Source of the DNA: Actinomycetes bacterium
GTDB lineage: Bacteria; Actinomycetota; Acidimicrobiia; Acidimicrobiales; JAAEMS01
Assembly: GCA_024225275.1 (NCBI GenBank)
Contig: JAAEMS010000229.1
Location: 1-54,099 of the forward strand
DNA length: 54,099 bases
Reading direction: 5' to 3'
The translations under genes and the position numbers were made by a program. Shown here one piece after another: positions 7,368-16,090 of this stretch. The notes under the pieces were generated by a model. It made no database searches and was not told the origin of the DNA. It saw only the letters and a program-made list of their open reading frames with translations. Numbering within the stretch: the stretch's first letter is position 1; every line of letters begins with the position of its first letter.

Positions 7368-9197
7368 GTGCTTCAGCACCCACCCGAGTCGTTGCCCTCC
7401 GAGGCAACCCAAACAGAAGCGGGATCAAGAACCGTGTACAAGATCGCGAACTGCAGTGGTTTCTACGGGGATCGGCTCTCAGCGGCCCGAGAGCAGGTCG
7501 ATGGCGGCCCGATCGACGCCCTGACCGGCGACTGGCTGGCCGAGCTCACCATGCTCATCCTCAGCCGCAACCGGGCCAAAGCCCCGGCCACCGGGTACGC
7601 CAAGACCTTCGTCACCCAGATGGAGCACGTCATGGGGACGTGCCTCGACAAGGGCATCAAGGTGGTCACCAATGCCGGCGGCCTCAACCCGGCCGGCTGC
7701 GCTGATGCGGTCAACGAGGTGGCCGACAAGCTGGGCCTCTCCCCCACCATCGCCTTCGTCGACGGCGACGACCTCATGCCCCGGTGGGACGAGCTGGTGG
7801 CAGCCGGTGTGGGGTTCAACAATCTCGACACCGGCGAATCCCTCGTCGAGCGTGGCGTCGATGTCCTCACCGCCAACGCCTACATCGGTGTGTGGGGCAT
7901 CGTCGAGGCACTCAACCGGGGTGCCGACATCGTCATCACCGGCCGGGCCACCGACGCCGCCGTTGTTGCCGGGCCCGCGGCCTGGCATTACGGCTGGCAA
8001 CGCGATGACTGGGACGCCCTGGCCGGCGCCATCGTGGCCGGCCACGTCATCGAGTGTGGCGCCCAGGCCACCGGAGGCAACTACTCCTTCTTCACCGAGA
8101 TACCCAACATGATGCGCCTCGGGTTCCCCATCGCTGAAGTGGAGGGCGACGGATCGTCGGTCATCACCAAGCACCCGGGCACCGATGGGGCGGTCACCAT
8201 CGGCACCGTCACCAGCCAGCTGCTGTACGAGATCGGCGGACCCCAATACTTCAACCCCGATGTGGTCACCCGCTTCGACACCGTCCAGGTCGAAGAGGAG
8301 GCACCCGACCGGATTCGTATCCACGGAACCAAGGGTGAGCCCGCGCCCGAAGACCTGAAAGTGAGCATCAACTTCCAGGGCGGATACCGCAACGGCTTCA
8401 CCTTTGCCCTGACCGGCCTCGACATCGAAGAGAAGGCCGCGCTGATCAACAAGCAGCTGTTCGCCGCCTTCCCCGACGGCCAGGACCAATTTGACGACGT
8501 CCGCGTCCAACTGATGCGCACCGACAAACCCGACCCTGCCTCCAACGAGGAGGCGGTGGCGATGTTGAAGATCACCGTGAAGGACGCCGACGAGAGGAAG
8601 GTCGGCCGGGTGTTCTCCAATCAGGCCATCGAACTTGCCCTCGCGTCGATCCCCGGCTTCTTCGGGCTCAGCGGCGGGCCCGGGCCGGCCCAGCCCTTCG
8701 GCGTGTTCTGGCCCGCCCTGGTGCCGGCCGAACTGGTCCCCCAGCGAGTGGTCGTCCTCGGCGGCGGAACCACCGTGGTCGACAACACTGGTCAGGGCTA
8801 CGAACCGGTAGGGGTACAGCCCTTGCGCCCGGAACTACCAGTGGTTCCCGGGGGCGAGACGTCGAGAGTCGCCCTCGGCACCATCTTCGGTGCCCGTTCG
8901 GGCGACAAGGGTGGCAACGCCAACCTCGGGATCTTCGCCCGTTCGGCCCAGGCCTACGCCTGGCTCGAGTCCTATCTCACCCAGGAGCGAGTCCGTGAGC
9001 TCCTCCCCGACGCCGAGGGTCTCGAGACCCGGGTCTATCCGCTGGCCAACATCTGGTCGGTGAACATCGTGATCGTCGGCCTCCTCGAGGAAGGGGTTGC
9101 CGCCTCCAGCCGCCAGGACGGTCAGGCCAAAGGCCTGGGTGAGTACCTCCGGGCCAAGCACGCCGACATCCCGACTGTTCTGATCCCGCCTCCGTGA
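7368..9197 (+). CDS. AtuA-family protein (acyclic terpene utilisation AtuA / DUF1446)
   Basis: A 609-residue protein with the AtuA core (IANCSGFYGDR, NAGGLNP, ANAYIGVWGIVEAL, DIVITGRATDAAVV) and the small AtuA-like C-terminal domain (GARSGDKGGNANLGIF). In Pseudomonas, AtuA belongs to the citronellol/geraniol catabolic cluster; its biochemical step is poorly defined. The GTG at 7368 has AAGGAG 8 nt upstream. A second GTG at 7434, just before the conserved YKIANCSGF, is possible and would remove 22 residues that do not look family-like. Neighbouring amidase and crotonase genes suggest a catabolic region, but no complete atu operon is present. Confidence 0.85.
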   Translation: MLQHPPESLPSEATQTEAGSRTVYKIANCSGFYGDRLSAAREQVDGGPIDALTGDWLAELTMLILSRNRAKAPATGYAKTFVTQMEHVMGTCLDKGIKVVTNAGGLNPAGCADAVNEVADKLGLSPTIAFVDGDDLMPRWDELVAAGVGFNNLDTGESLVERGVDVLTANAYIGVWGIVEALNRGADIVITGRATDAAVVAGPAAWHYGWQRDDWDALAGAIVAGHVIECGAQATGGNYSFFTEIPNMMRLGFPIAEVEGDGSSVITKHPGTDGAVTIGTVTSQLLYEIGGPQYFNPDVVTRFDTVQVEEEAPDRIRIHGTKGEPAPEDLKVSINFQGGYRNGFTFALTGLDIEEKAALINKQLFAAFPDGQDQFDDVRVQLMRTDKPDPASNEEAVAMLKITVKDADERKVGRVFSNQAIELALASIPGFFGLSGGPGPAQPFGVFWPALVPAELVPQRVVVLGGGTTVVDNTGQGYEPVGVQPLRPELPVVPGGETSRVALGTIFGARSGDKGGNANLGIFARSAQAYAWLESYLTQERVRELLPDAEGLETRVYPLANIWSVNIVIVGLLEEGVAASSRQDGQAKGLGEYLRAKHADIPTVLIPPP

Positions 9198-9209
9198 GCG
9201 GCACGTCCT

Positions 9210-9237
9210 GAGGGCAACAGCACGGGCGGTGGCTCCC
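9210..9237 (+). repeat. Recurrent intergenic element, copy A
   Basis: The 28-nt core begins GAGGGCAAC and ends GGTGGCTCCC. It starts 12 nt after the stop of the AtuA-like gene and before the convergent amidase gene. The same core occurs at 13203 and 22238, each time just downstream of a plus-strand gene. Its function is unknown; a 3'-end or structured RNA role is possible. Confidence 0.55.
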
Positions 9238-9370
9238 GGCCACACCCCCTCGTGGCTCCCAGCCGCCTGCGTTGTCGGGCCTCGGGCTACGGGCCAGGGG
9301 TAATTGGGTGAGTTGAGTTCGGTGGGCGCACCCAAGTCTCCCAATTTGTCGTCGGGGCTTCCCGCCTTGA

Positions 9371-10837
9371 TCAGCCACCGACCATCGAGTCGAGGCTCGC
9401 GGCCAAGTCGGGGTGGGGCCAGGGGAAGGGGCGAGCGGTCTCGAAAGCGCGCATGGCCCGCAGCACCAGATCCTCGCGGTAGCGGTCGGCCACGATCTGG
9501 AGGCCCACCGGCAGACCATCGACCACCGCGCACGGCACCGAGCCACCGGGCTGGCCCGACAGGTTGAACGGCACCGTGTAGGGCACGGCGTGGCTCCATC
9601 GGTCATGCTCGGCTGAGTGGTAGATCACCTCAGTGCGCGGCGGCAGGGTGGGCATGGTGGGGGTCAGCAGGAGGTCGTACTGATCATGGAACCGCCTCAT
9701 CTGGGCCCCGTGGCGAGCCTGTTCGACCTGGGCGGCAGCGAAGGTCACCAACGGCACCTCCTGTCCCTCGCTGGCCAGGGCCAAGAACCCGGGGTCGAGC
9801 TCGGGCCAACGCTCCTCGGGCACCGTCCCCAGCCTCAAACCGAACAGGGCTTTCCAATGGTCCTCGAACCGGGGCCGCAGGGGCTCGAACACCTCACCCA
9901 CCCACTCGACCCGGGCTCCGAGCTCCTCGAAGGCCACGACCGCGGCCTCGAAAGCGGCCACGATCTCGGGCCGGGCCCGGGCTCCACCCAGGGTGTGGGT
10001 GGCGGCCACCCGCAGGCCCCGTACCCCCTCTTCGATACCGAGCCGCCAGTCGCGTCCGTCGTCGGGCAGTGAGTACCAGTCGCGCCGGTCGGGTTGGGCA
10101 AGAACCGTCAGGACGGTTGCCGCGTCAGCCGTCGATCGAGCCAATGGACCACCCGCCCCGAGACTGTCGCCGGGCCCACTGGGGGGATGGTGGGGCACGC
10201 GGCCGGTGGTGGGTTTGATGCCGTACAGGCCCGAATAGCTGGACGGAATCCTGATCGAGCCCCCGCCGTCGTTGCCGTAGGCCACGGCACCGATGCCGCC
10301 GGCCACGGCCGCCGCCGCTCCCCCGCTGGAGCCACCCGGCGTGTGGTCGAGATTCCACGGGTTCCGCGTGGTCCCGAACAGGGGGCCGTCGGTCATACCC
10401 TTCCAACCGAACTCGGGTGTGGTGGTCTTGCCCAGGATCACCGCCCCGGCTTCGAGGAGGCGGTCGACGGAGGGCGCCGACTCGGTGTCGGCCCCAGTTG
10501 GGCTGGTGGCGGTCCCGTACCGGGTGGGGTGGCCGGCCATCAGCACGATGTCTTTCACCGTGGCGGGCACCCCGTCGAGGGGGCCAGCGCTTTGGCCAGA
10601 GCTCCAGCGGGCCTCGCTGGCCCTGGCCGCGACCAACGCACCCTCGCCATCGACCCACATGAACGCGTTGAGCCTCGGCTCGAGAGCGTCGATGCGTTCG
10701 AGATGGGCACGGGTCACCTCGACCGGCGAGAGATCACCGCGGCGATACGCGGTAGTGAGCTCGGCTATCGATGCGCCCAAATCGGCGGAGCTGGTCAAGA
10801 TGTCCCCCCTCGTTGTCCCGTCAGGGGAGTTTGTCAC
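9371..10837 (-). CDS. Amidase-signature family amidase
   Basis: Cytoplasmic amidase of the Ser-cisSer-Lys family, about 488 residues. The triad is visible: Lys95 in TVKDIV, the Gly/Ser-rich GGSSGG near 168-173, and the nucleophile Ser194 in DGGGSIRIPSS. It may hydrolyse an aliphatic or aryl amide, or act like a 6-aminohexanoate-cyclic-dimer hydrolase; the substrate cannot be read. The GTG at 10837 gives the longest frame. A TTG at 10798, preceded by an AGGGGGG run, has a better ribosome site and is a plausible true start. The gene is convergent with the AtuA-like gene. Confidence 0.9.
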   Translation of the reverse strand: MTNSPDGTTRGDILTSSADLGASIAELTTAYRRGDLSPVEVTRAHLERIDALEPRLNAFMWVDGEGALVAARASEARWSSGQSAGPLDGVPATVKDIVLMAGHPTRYGTATSPTGADTESAPSVDRLLEAGAVILGKTTTPEFGWKGMTDGPLFGTTRNPWNLDHTPGGSSGGAAAAVAGGIGAVAYGNDGGGSIRIPSSYSGLYGIKPTTGRVPHHPPSGPGDSLGAGGPLARSTADAATVLTVLAQPDRRDWYSLPDDGRDWRLGIEEGVRGLRVAATHTLGGARARPEIVAAFEAAVVAFEELGARVEWVGEVFEPLRPRFEDHWKALFGLRLGTVPEERWPELDPGFLALASEGQEVPLVTFAAAQVEQARHGAQMRRFHDQYDLLLTPTMPTLPPRTEVIYHSAEHDRWSHAVPYTVPFNLSGQPGGSVPCAVVDGLPVGLQIVADRYREDLVLRAMRAFETARPFPWPHPDLAASLDSMVGG

Positions 10838-10924
10838 CTGACCGCGGTCTCGTGGCCGAGGAGACTGAGTGCTGCGACGTTCGGACCAGGCAGGCGCCGA
10901 GTACGGCCACGACGAGCCAATGCC

Positions 10925-11050
10925 TCATTCCGTGGTCCGGTCGGCCAGAAGTACGAGCAAGGCAACGGCCACCAAGCTCACCCCGACGGCGGAGATGATG
11001 GCCGTCGGATGAGCGAACAGGGTGAACATCGCCGCCGTGGAGCCGACCAC
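10925..11050 (-). CDS. Possible small membrane protein (41 residues)
   Basis: A short frame starts 17 nt after the stop of the crotonase gene on the same strand. From the GTG at 11050 it encodes a peptide with one or two hydrophobic stretches (FAHPTAIISAVGVSL then VAVALLVLLA) ending in ADRTTE. A GGTGG motif lies next to the start. The hydrophobic pattern would fit a single-pass or hairpin membrane peptide. I recognise no family. GC-rich DNA yields such frames by chance, so this is tentative. Confidence 0.3.
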   Translation of the reverse strand: MVGSTAAMFTLFAHPTAIISAVGVSLVAVALLVLLADRTTE

Positions 11051-11066
11051 CCACCAGCTACGCGGC

Positions 11067-11921
11067 TCAGATGCCACGGCTCTCCGGGGCCAGATCGGGG
11101 AACTCGGCCGGACGGCCCTCCTTCTGGGAAGCGAAGGCTTCGGCCATGTCGTCGGTGTCGAACATGGCGGCGTTCCAGGTGGCGATGTACTCCAGACCGT
11201 CGGCCACCGAATGGTCACGGGCGTAGTGCATGGTCTGCTTGGTGCCCCACACGGCCATCGGGCTCTTCGAGGCAATCTCGGCCGCCGTCTCGAGTACCCC
11301 GTCGAGCATGGTCTCCTGGTCGGGGTAGACCTGGTTCACGAACCCGATGCGGTGGGCCTCGTCCGCACTCATGTTGCGCCCGGTGTACGCCAGCTCGCGG
11401 ACCACCCCCTCGGGCACGAGCTTCGGCATGCGCTGGAGGGTGCCGACATCTGCGGTCATCCCGATGTTGATCTCCTGGATACAGAAGAAGGCCGACTCGT
11501 CGGCGTATCGCATGTCGCAGGCTGAGACCATGTCGATCCCACCACCGATACACCCACCCTGGATGGCAGCGAGCACCGGCACGCGGGACCGCTCGAGGGC
11601 GTTGAATGCCTCCTGGGCGGCCAGGGCCGTCAGGCGGAAGTTGGCCCTCTGTCGGCTCGGGTACGGCTTCGGGGAGGAGGCGTCGCCGAACACGATGGAG
11701 TCACCACCGGTGAACACGGCCAGATCCATCCCGGCGCAGAAGTGCTTTCCCTCGCCGGACAGCACGATGGCCCGGGCCGTCCCCGAAGCAGAGATCTCAT
11801 CGATGATCGTCGGCAATTCGGTCCAGAAAGCGGGGATCATTGAATTGAACCGCTGGGGCCGGCTCATGCGAACGTGGGCGACCTTCTCGGTGGTGTCGAC
11901 GGTGAAGCATTCGTGGGTCAT
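11067..11921 (-). CDS. Enoyl-CoA hydratase/isomerase family protein, dienoyl-CoA isomerase (ECH1)-like
   Basis: Crotonase-fold enzyme of 284 residues. The oxyanion-hole segments are HFCAGMDL and GGCIGGGIDMVSACD. The active-site region EINIGMTADVGTLQRMPK, with its Glu and Asp, and the C-terminal DHSVADGLEYIATWNAAM closely resemble mammalian ECH1, delta(3,5)-delta(2,4)-dienoyl-CoA isomerase, which handles odd-position double bonds in beta-oxidation. That subfamily call rests on remembered motif similarity. The gene is divergent from a second crotonase gene at 12000, with 78 nt between them. Confidence 0.87.
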   Translation of the reverse strand: MTHECFTVDTTEKVAHVRMSRPQRFNSMIPAFWTELPTIIDEISASGTARAIVLSGEGKHFCAGMDLAVFTGGDSIVFGDASSPKPYPSRQRANFRLTALAAQEAFNALERSRVPVLAAIQGGCIGGGIDMVSACDMRYADESAFFCIQEINIGMTADVGTLQRMPKLVPEGVVRELAYTGRNMSADEAHRIGFVNQVYPDQETMLDGVLETAAEIASKSPMAVWGTKQTMHYARDHSVADGLEYIATWNAAMFDTDDMAEAFASQKEGRPAEFPDLAPESRGI

Positions 11922-11999
11922 GCCCGCAGACTAGGGCCCCGCCCCCGGTGCCGTGGCGAGTAGGACCGGCGCTCCCGATCGGCGCTAGCCTCCGCGCCC

Positions 12000-12788
12000 A
12001 TGAGCGACACCGTGCTTCTCGACATCGACGACACCGGCCTGGCCACCGTCACCCTGAACCGTCCTGAGGTCGGCAACGCTCTCAGCTCGGAGATGTCCAC
12101 CCGCTTCCGTGAGGTCATCGTCACCATCGCCGCCGACCCCTCGGTTCGCGCCGTTCTGCTCAAGGCCAATGGCCGGGTGTGGTTCGGTGGCGGCGACCTC
12201 AGTGAATTCGCCGACAAGGGTGACGGCTCCTTCGGCCACCTGTCCGATATGACCGTCGACTTTCATGCCGGCATTTCCCGCATGACCAAGATGGACCCGC
12301 CGGTCGTCGCGGCCGTCACCGGTGCCGCCGGTGGGGCGGGCATGAGCCTGGTCTCCGCCTGCGACATGGTCGTCTGCGGCGAGGGTTCGAAATTCACCAT
12401 GGGCTACACCCGCGCCGGGCTCACCCCCGACGGCAGCTCGACCTTCTTCCTGGCCCGAGTCGTTGGCCTCCGCCGGGCCATGGACCTCACCCTCACCAAC
12501 CGCCTGCTCAGCGCTGACGAGGCCGAGGGGTGGGGCCTGGTCAACCGGGTGGTTCCCAACGACGACGTGGTGGCCGAGGCCGAGAAGCTCGCCCGTGAGC
12601 TCGCCGCCGGGCCCACCCTCACCCTCGGCGAGGCCAAGCGCCTCCTCTACGAAGGCGCCACTCGCAGCCTCGAGTCGGCCATGGAGCAGGAATCCCTCTC
12701 GATCGCCCGCGCCAGCCTCTCGGCCGACGCCAAGGAGGGCATGGCCGCTTTCATCGAGAAGCGGGCCCCGGACTTCAAGGGCAACTGA
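12000..12788 (+). CDS. Enoyl-CoA hydratase/isomerase family protein
   Basis: A 262-residue crotonase-superfamily enzyme. Oxyanion-hole elements are WFGGGDLSEF and GAAGGAGMSLVSACD. The segment AGLTPDGSSTFFLARVVG has an Asp where classical hydratases have a catalytic Glu. This resembles PaaG-type isomerases, so an isomerase rather than hydratase role is possible. The ATG at 12000 follows the divergent promoter region shared with the ECH1-like gene. A Rieske protein gene follows after 38 nt in the same direction. Confidence 0.86.
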   Translation: MSDTVLLDIDDTGLATVTLNRPEVGNALSSEMSTRFREVIVTIAADPSVRAVLLKANGRVWFGGGDLSEFADKGDGSFGHLSDMTVDFHAGISRMTKMDPPVVAAVTGAAGGAGMSLVSACDMVVCGEGSKFTMGYTRAGLTPDGSSTFFLARVVGLRRAMDLTLTNRLLSADEAEGWGLVNRVVPNDDVVAEAEKLARELAAGPTLTLGEAKRLLYEGATRSLESAMEQESLSIARASLSADAKEGMAAFIEKRAPDFKGN

Positions 12789-12826
12789 TCCTCACGCCGC
12801 TACCTCCGCGCGCCGATTGAGGAAGC

Positions 12827-13174
12827 ATGGACGCCATCGACCCCACCCCGATGCTGGCGCCCAGCAGCCAGCTCCGCGGTCCGGGTTCGGTTGTGCCGAT
12901 CATCCATGACGGTGAGCACTGGCTGTTGGTCCGCGGTGACGATGGGGTAGCCCGGATGGTCATCAACCGCTGCCCGCACCGCCAGATGCCGCTGGCCGAG
13001 GAACCGTGCTCGATGGGTGCCGAGCTCCGCTGCCCGTGGCATTTCTGGACTTTCGAGCTCGACGGAAGCCTCCGCGAAGCCGTCACCATCGACGGCCCCG
13101 TCGCCCACCCGGACCGCTACGCCCTGGCCACCCGAGAGGTAGCCGAACACAATGGCGCCATCTGGGCAGTCTGA
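12827..13174 (+). CDS. Rieske [2Fe-2S] domain protein
   Basis: A small 115-residue protein made almost entirely of a Rieske fold. The cluster ligands are CPHR and CPWH, separated by about 16 residues, as in Rieske ferredoxins and oxygenase components. There is no catalytic mononuclear-iron domain, so it is an electron carrier or a minimal Rieske protein rather than an oxygenase. It follows the crotonase gene and may be cotranscribed. Its redox partner is not evident nearby. Confidence 0.85.
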   Translation: MDAIDPTPMLAPSSQLRGPGSVVPIIHDGEHWLLVRGDDGVARMVINRCPHRQMPLAEEPCSMGAELRCPWHFWTFELDGSLREAVTIDGPVAHPDRYALATREVAEHNGAIWAV

Positions 13175-13176
13175 GA

Positions 13177-13230
13177 TCCCGCCAGTGTGCGCGGGACCGC
13201 CAGAGGGCAACGACCCAGGTGGTGGCTCCC
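13177..13230 (+). repeat. Recurrent intergenic element, copy B, with preceding hairpin
   Basis: TCCCGC (13177-13182) and GCGGGA (13191-13196) form a 6-bp stem with an 8-nt loop directly after the Rieske gene. The GAGGGCAAC...GGTGGCTCCC core follows at 13203-13230. A similar hairpin-plus-core arrangement occurs at 22212-22266. No U-tract is present, so this is not a typical intrinsic terminator. Confidence 0.5.
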
Positions 13231-13292
13231 GCTTGAACGGGGCGCGAGTTGTCAGCGCCAGCGAGCGAGTCGGTGCTCGTGGGCGCGATCTC

Positions 13293-13964
13293 CTAGAGGT
13301 ATTTGGTGGCTTCTCTTCGGGACAGGCCTGAGAGCTCGGCGCCCATCCCGTCGACGAAGGTGCGTACCCAATCGGGGTCGGTCTTGGCGTACTCGCGTAA
13401 CGCCCAACCGATGGCCTTGCGGTGGAAGAACCACGTCGACGCGGCGTGGGCGCGGCAGTAGTGGGCCAGCCGATCGGTGTCGGTGTCGGCCTTCCACCCG
13501 AGCTGATGGATCAGAGCCCCCCGCTCGAGCCAAGGTTCGCCTGACTCACACCACCGATCCATCTCGGCCCCCAAGCCATGGTCACGGACCAGGCGACCGG
13601 CGCTGTGGGCCGCGAGGGTGTCGACCGTGTCCCACCAACTATCGGTCAGGACAAGGTCCTCGACCACCGACAGGAACGCCGGCGGGCACACGCCGGCCCG
13701 GCTCCGGAGCAGATCGCAGGCTGCGTACTGGTACTCACGTTCCGGTCCTGTCCACAGCGCCCGCAGGATGCCTTCGAGCTCGCCGGGCGTCGGGTGGTCC
13801 AGCCCCGACCAGGCTTCACGTTGAAGGCGACGGCGTTCGTCGGCCTTGATGCCGAAGAAGCCGAACTGATCCTTCATGTAGGCCGTCATCCCGGCCGAGC
13901 GCTCGGGGTCAGATGCGGCGGGGAGGACCTGGCGCAACCGAACCACGTGCTCGGGCTCATCCAT
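13293..13964 (-). CDS. DNA alkylation repair protein (AlkD-like HEAT-repeat family)
   Basis: A 223-residue all-helical protein of the DNA_alkylation (AlkC/AlkD) family of HEAT-like glycosylases that excise alkylated bases. Recognisable segments are MKDQFGFFGIKADERRRL, LWTGPEREYQYAACDLL, LVLTDSWWDTVDTLAAH and ASTWFFHRKAIGWALREYAKTDPDWV. The conserved Trp, Asp and Arg/Lys residues of this family appear in the last two. I chose the ATG at 13964 (MDEPEH) because upstream sequence overlaps the divergent DUF169 gene. It is convergent with the Rieske gene. Confidence 0.88.
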   Translation of the reverse strand: MDEPEHVVRLRQVLPAASDPERSAGMTAYMKDQFGFFGIKADERRRLQREAWSGLDHPTPGELEGILRALWTGPEREYQYAACDLLRSRAGVCPPAFLSVVEDLVLTDSWWDTVDTLAAHSAGRLVRDHGLGAEMDRWCESGEPWLERGALIHQLGWKADTDTDRLAHYCRAHAASTWFFHRKAIGWALREYAKTDPDWVRTFVDGMGAELSGLSRREATKYL

Positions 13965-14030
13965 CCCCCGAGCCTGCCACAGGAGAGTACGGTCGGTCGC
14001 AGCCGACGAACCACCCGAGGGGACACGAAC

Positions 14031-14825
14031 ATGGCCGAGAGCGAGAAGAGCGTCAGCATCGACGGGCACTACGACTGGCCGGCAATCGTGGGAGATCTCA
14101 ACCGACTCCTGCGCCTGCGCACCACTCCCATCGGGATGAAGCTGTTCGAGACCTGCGAGGAGATGGAGGCCGTCCCTCGCATCCGGCGCCCCGGTTCGAT
14201 CCACACCACCGACCAGATCGTCGGCCAGGCCAGCCGCAACGGCTGGACCGTGGGCATCACCGTCGATGACCTGGTGGGAGCCCAGTGTGGGTCGGTCATT
14301 GGCCTGCACCCCCAGGACCCCGAGTGGTTGTCGGGCGATCGCATGGCCGGTGTCTGGTACTCCACCCAGGAGGAGGCCTCGGCCCATCAGCACGCCATGG
14401 ACGTGGTGCCGTTCGGCCAGTACGAGGCCATGGCGGTGTCGCCCCTCACCGCCGGCCGTCTCGACCCGCCCGACGTCTGCCTGATCTACGCAACACCCGC
14501 TCAGATGATCCTGTTCATCAATGGGCTCCAGTGGACCGGCTACAAGAAGCTCGAGTGGGGCTGCGTCGGCGAGTCGTCCTGTGCCGACTCCTGGGGTCGG
14601 GCGCTGTCCACCGGCGAGCCCAGCCTGTCGCTTCCCTGTTTCGCCGAGCGCCGCTACGGCGGGGTCATGGAAGACGAGATGCTGATGGCCATCCCGCCCC
14701 ACTTCCTGCCCGAGATCATCGAGGGCCTCGACGCCCTGTCCCGCAATGGTCTGCGCTATCCGATCCCCCAGTACGGCGTGCAGCAGGACGTGCGTGCCGG
14801 TATGGGCGTCTCCTACAACGACTGA
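14031..14825 (+). CDS. DUF169 domain protein
   Basis: A 264-residue protein of the DUF169 (COG2043) family, found in archaea and bacteria with no settled function. Family features include LRLRTTPIGMKLFE near the N-terminus, the central PFGQYEAMAVSPL, and a Cys-containing segment WGCVGESSCADSWGRALSTGEPSLSLPC. The several cysteines could bind a metal or cofactor; this is inference. A GAGGGG Shine-Dalgarno precedes the ATG. The LLM oxidoreductase gene begins 14 nt after the stop, which suggests cotranscription. Confidence 0.85.
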   Translation: MAESEKSVSIDGHYDWPAIVGDLNRLLRLRTTPIGMKLFETCEEMEAVPRIRRPGSIHTTDQIVGQASRNGWTVGITVDDLVGAQCGSVIGLHPQDPEWLSGDRMAGVWYSTQEEASAHQHAMDVVPFGQYEAMAVSPLTAGRLDPPDVCLIYATPAQMILFINGLQWTGYKKLEWGCVGESSCADSWGRALSTGEPSLSLPCFAERRYGGVMEDEMLMAIPPHFLPEIIEGLDALSRNGLRYPIPQYGVQQDVRAGMGVSYND

Positions 14826-14838
14826 CTGGACTCTCGAC

Positions 14839-15786
14839 GTGAACTTGAACCTCGGGGTCCATCTGGGCCAACAGAACTTGTCGATGGACCAGATGCGCAC
14901 CGCGTGGCGACGATTCGACGCAGCCGGCATGGACTGGATCTCGGTCTGGGACCACATCTACGAGGCCCCTCCGGCCGGAGGCACCATCGACCACTTCGAG
15001 GCTGTCTCCACTCTCGGAGCCCTGTGTGCCGACACCAGCCATGCCCGTATCGGTTGTCTGGTCTTCTGTGTCGGCTATCGGAACCCGGCCCTGCTGGCCA
15101 AGATGGCCGCCACCCTCGACCACATCTCGAACGGCCGCTTCGAACTCGGTATCGGCGCCGGCTGGCATGAACAGGAGGCCACCGCCTACGGCTATGACTT
15201 CCCGCCGGTGGGCAAGCGGCTCGACATGCTCGAAGAGGCCGCCCCGCTCATCCGCAGCCTGCTCGACCAAGAGCGCACGACCTTCGACGGTGAGTGGTTT
15301 CGGACCGACAACGCCTCGAATTTGCCCCGCCCGGTCCAGGCCCGACTCCCGGTCTGGATCGGCGGTACGGGCGAGAAGCGCACCCTGCCCCTGGCGGCCC
15401 GATACGCCGATGGGTGGAACGCCGCTTATGTCTCGGCAGCCGAGTTCGGGCGCCTCAACGGGGTACTCGACGAGGCCTGCGAGCGGGAAGGGCACGACCC
15501 TTTGACCATCAAGCGGGGCATCAACCTCCAGTTCATCCTCGGGGCCGACCAGGCCGAGGCCGATCAGCAACGGCAGGCCTCGATCGAGCAGTGGGGGCCC
15601 CAGGCCGACCGCATCCTCGACGGCGCCCTCCTTGGTACCCCCGACACCGCAGCCGAGCAGGTGGCGGCCTACCACGCCGCCGGTGCCACCGACCTGAACA
15701 TCGCCCTCCGGGCCCCATGGTCGGTCGAAGCCCTCGACGCCTACTTCGACGATGTGGTGCCCGTCGTACGCCAACAGTCGAACTAG
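14839..15786 (+). CDS. LLM-class F420-dependent oxidoreductase
   Basis: A 315-residue luciferase-like TIM-barrel protein. Typical elements are NLGVHLGQQNLSMDQM at the start, SVWDHIYE, RIGCLVFCVGYRNPALLAKMAATLDHISNGRFELGIGAGWHEQE in adjoining conserved blocks, and RLPVWIGGTGEKRTL. In actinobacteria these enzymes usually use coenzyme F420; the substrate is unknown. The GTG at 14839 is preferred because it starts directly on the first beta strand, although its ribosome site is weak. It follows the DUF169 gene by 14 nt. Confidence 0.88.
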   Translation: MNLNLGVHLGQQNLSMDQMRTAWRRFDAAGMDWISVWDHIYEAPPAGGTIDHFEAVSTLGALCADTSHARIGCLVFCVGYRNPALLAKMAATLDHISNGRFELGIGAGWHEQEATAYGYDFPPVGKRLDMLEEAAPLIRSLLDQERTTFDGEWFRTDNASNLPRPVQARLPVWIGGTGEKRTLPLAARYADGWNAAYVSAAEFGRLNGVLDEACEREGHDPLTIKRGINLQFILGADQAEADQQRQASIEQWGPQADRILDGALLGTPDTAAEQVAAYHAAGATDLNIALRAPWSVEALDAYFDDVVPVVRQQSN

Positions 15787-15814
15787 CTCCCATCCCGACT
15801 GAGGGGAGCAGACC

Positions 15815-16009
15815 GTGTTGGCTGAAGGAACTGTGGCCCCCAGCTTCTCGCTCGCCGATCAGTCCGGCGAAACCGTGAACCTCGATGATCTCCGTGGCCG
15901 GTGGGTGCCCTGTGGCGGTACCCCAAGACGTGCTCGATGCGGTAGCGAGACACCGAGGATGAGGCCAAACGCGTCACGGGTGAGGCAATCCGCCTCAAGT
16001 TCGAACTAG
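15815..16009 (+). pseudogene. Peroxiredoxin (AhpC/TSA, Bcp-like) N-terminal relic
   Basis: The first 28 codons read LAEGTVAPSFSLADQSGE and then NLDDLRGRWV, the canonical start of a Bcp-type peroxiredoxin. After that the frame is lost. In the next frame a WRYPKTCS remnant can be read where YPK...C should be, followed by a TAG. No thioredoxin-fold remainder is recognisable before the glpD end at 16091. The rest of the 15787-16090 gap holds nothing else that I can support. Confidence 0.7.
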
Positions 16010-16090
16010 ACGGCCCAGGGGGAGGACGCCATAGTCGGTCGACGTGGCACCCCAACCCGCCCTGACGATCCCAGTGCACCCAAGGCCCGC

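Noticed and set aside
7389..7409. GTTGCC...GGCAAC hairpin as a terminator or riboswitch
   Set aside because: It lies inside the probable coding start of the AtuA-like gene and lacks a U-tract; kept only as a weak partial match to the recurrent element.
13965..14957. Upstream extension of the AlkD-like frame to 554 residues
   Set aside because: The extra 331 codons lie antisense to the DUF169 gene and show no family similarity.
15815..16009. Peroxiredoxin relic as a third selenoprotein
   Set aside because: The break is a frameshift and the next stop is TAG, not TGA; no SECIS-like hairpin at the right distance was seen.
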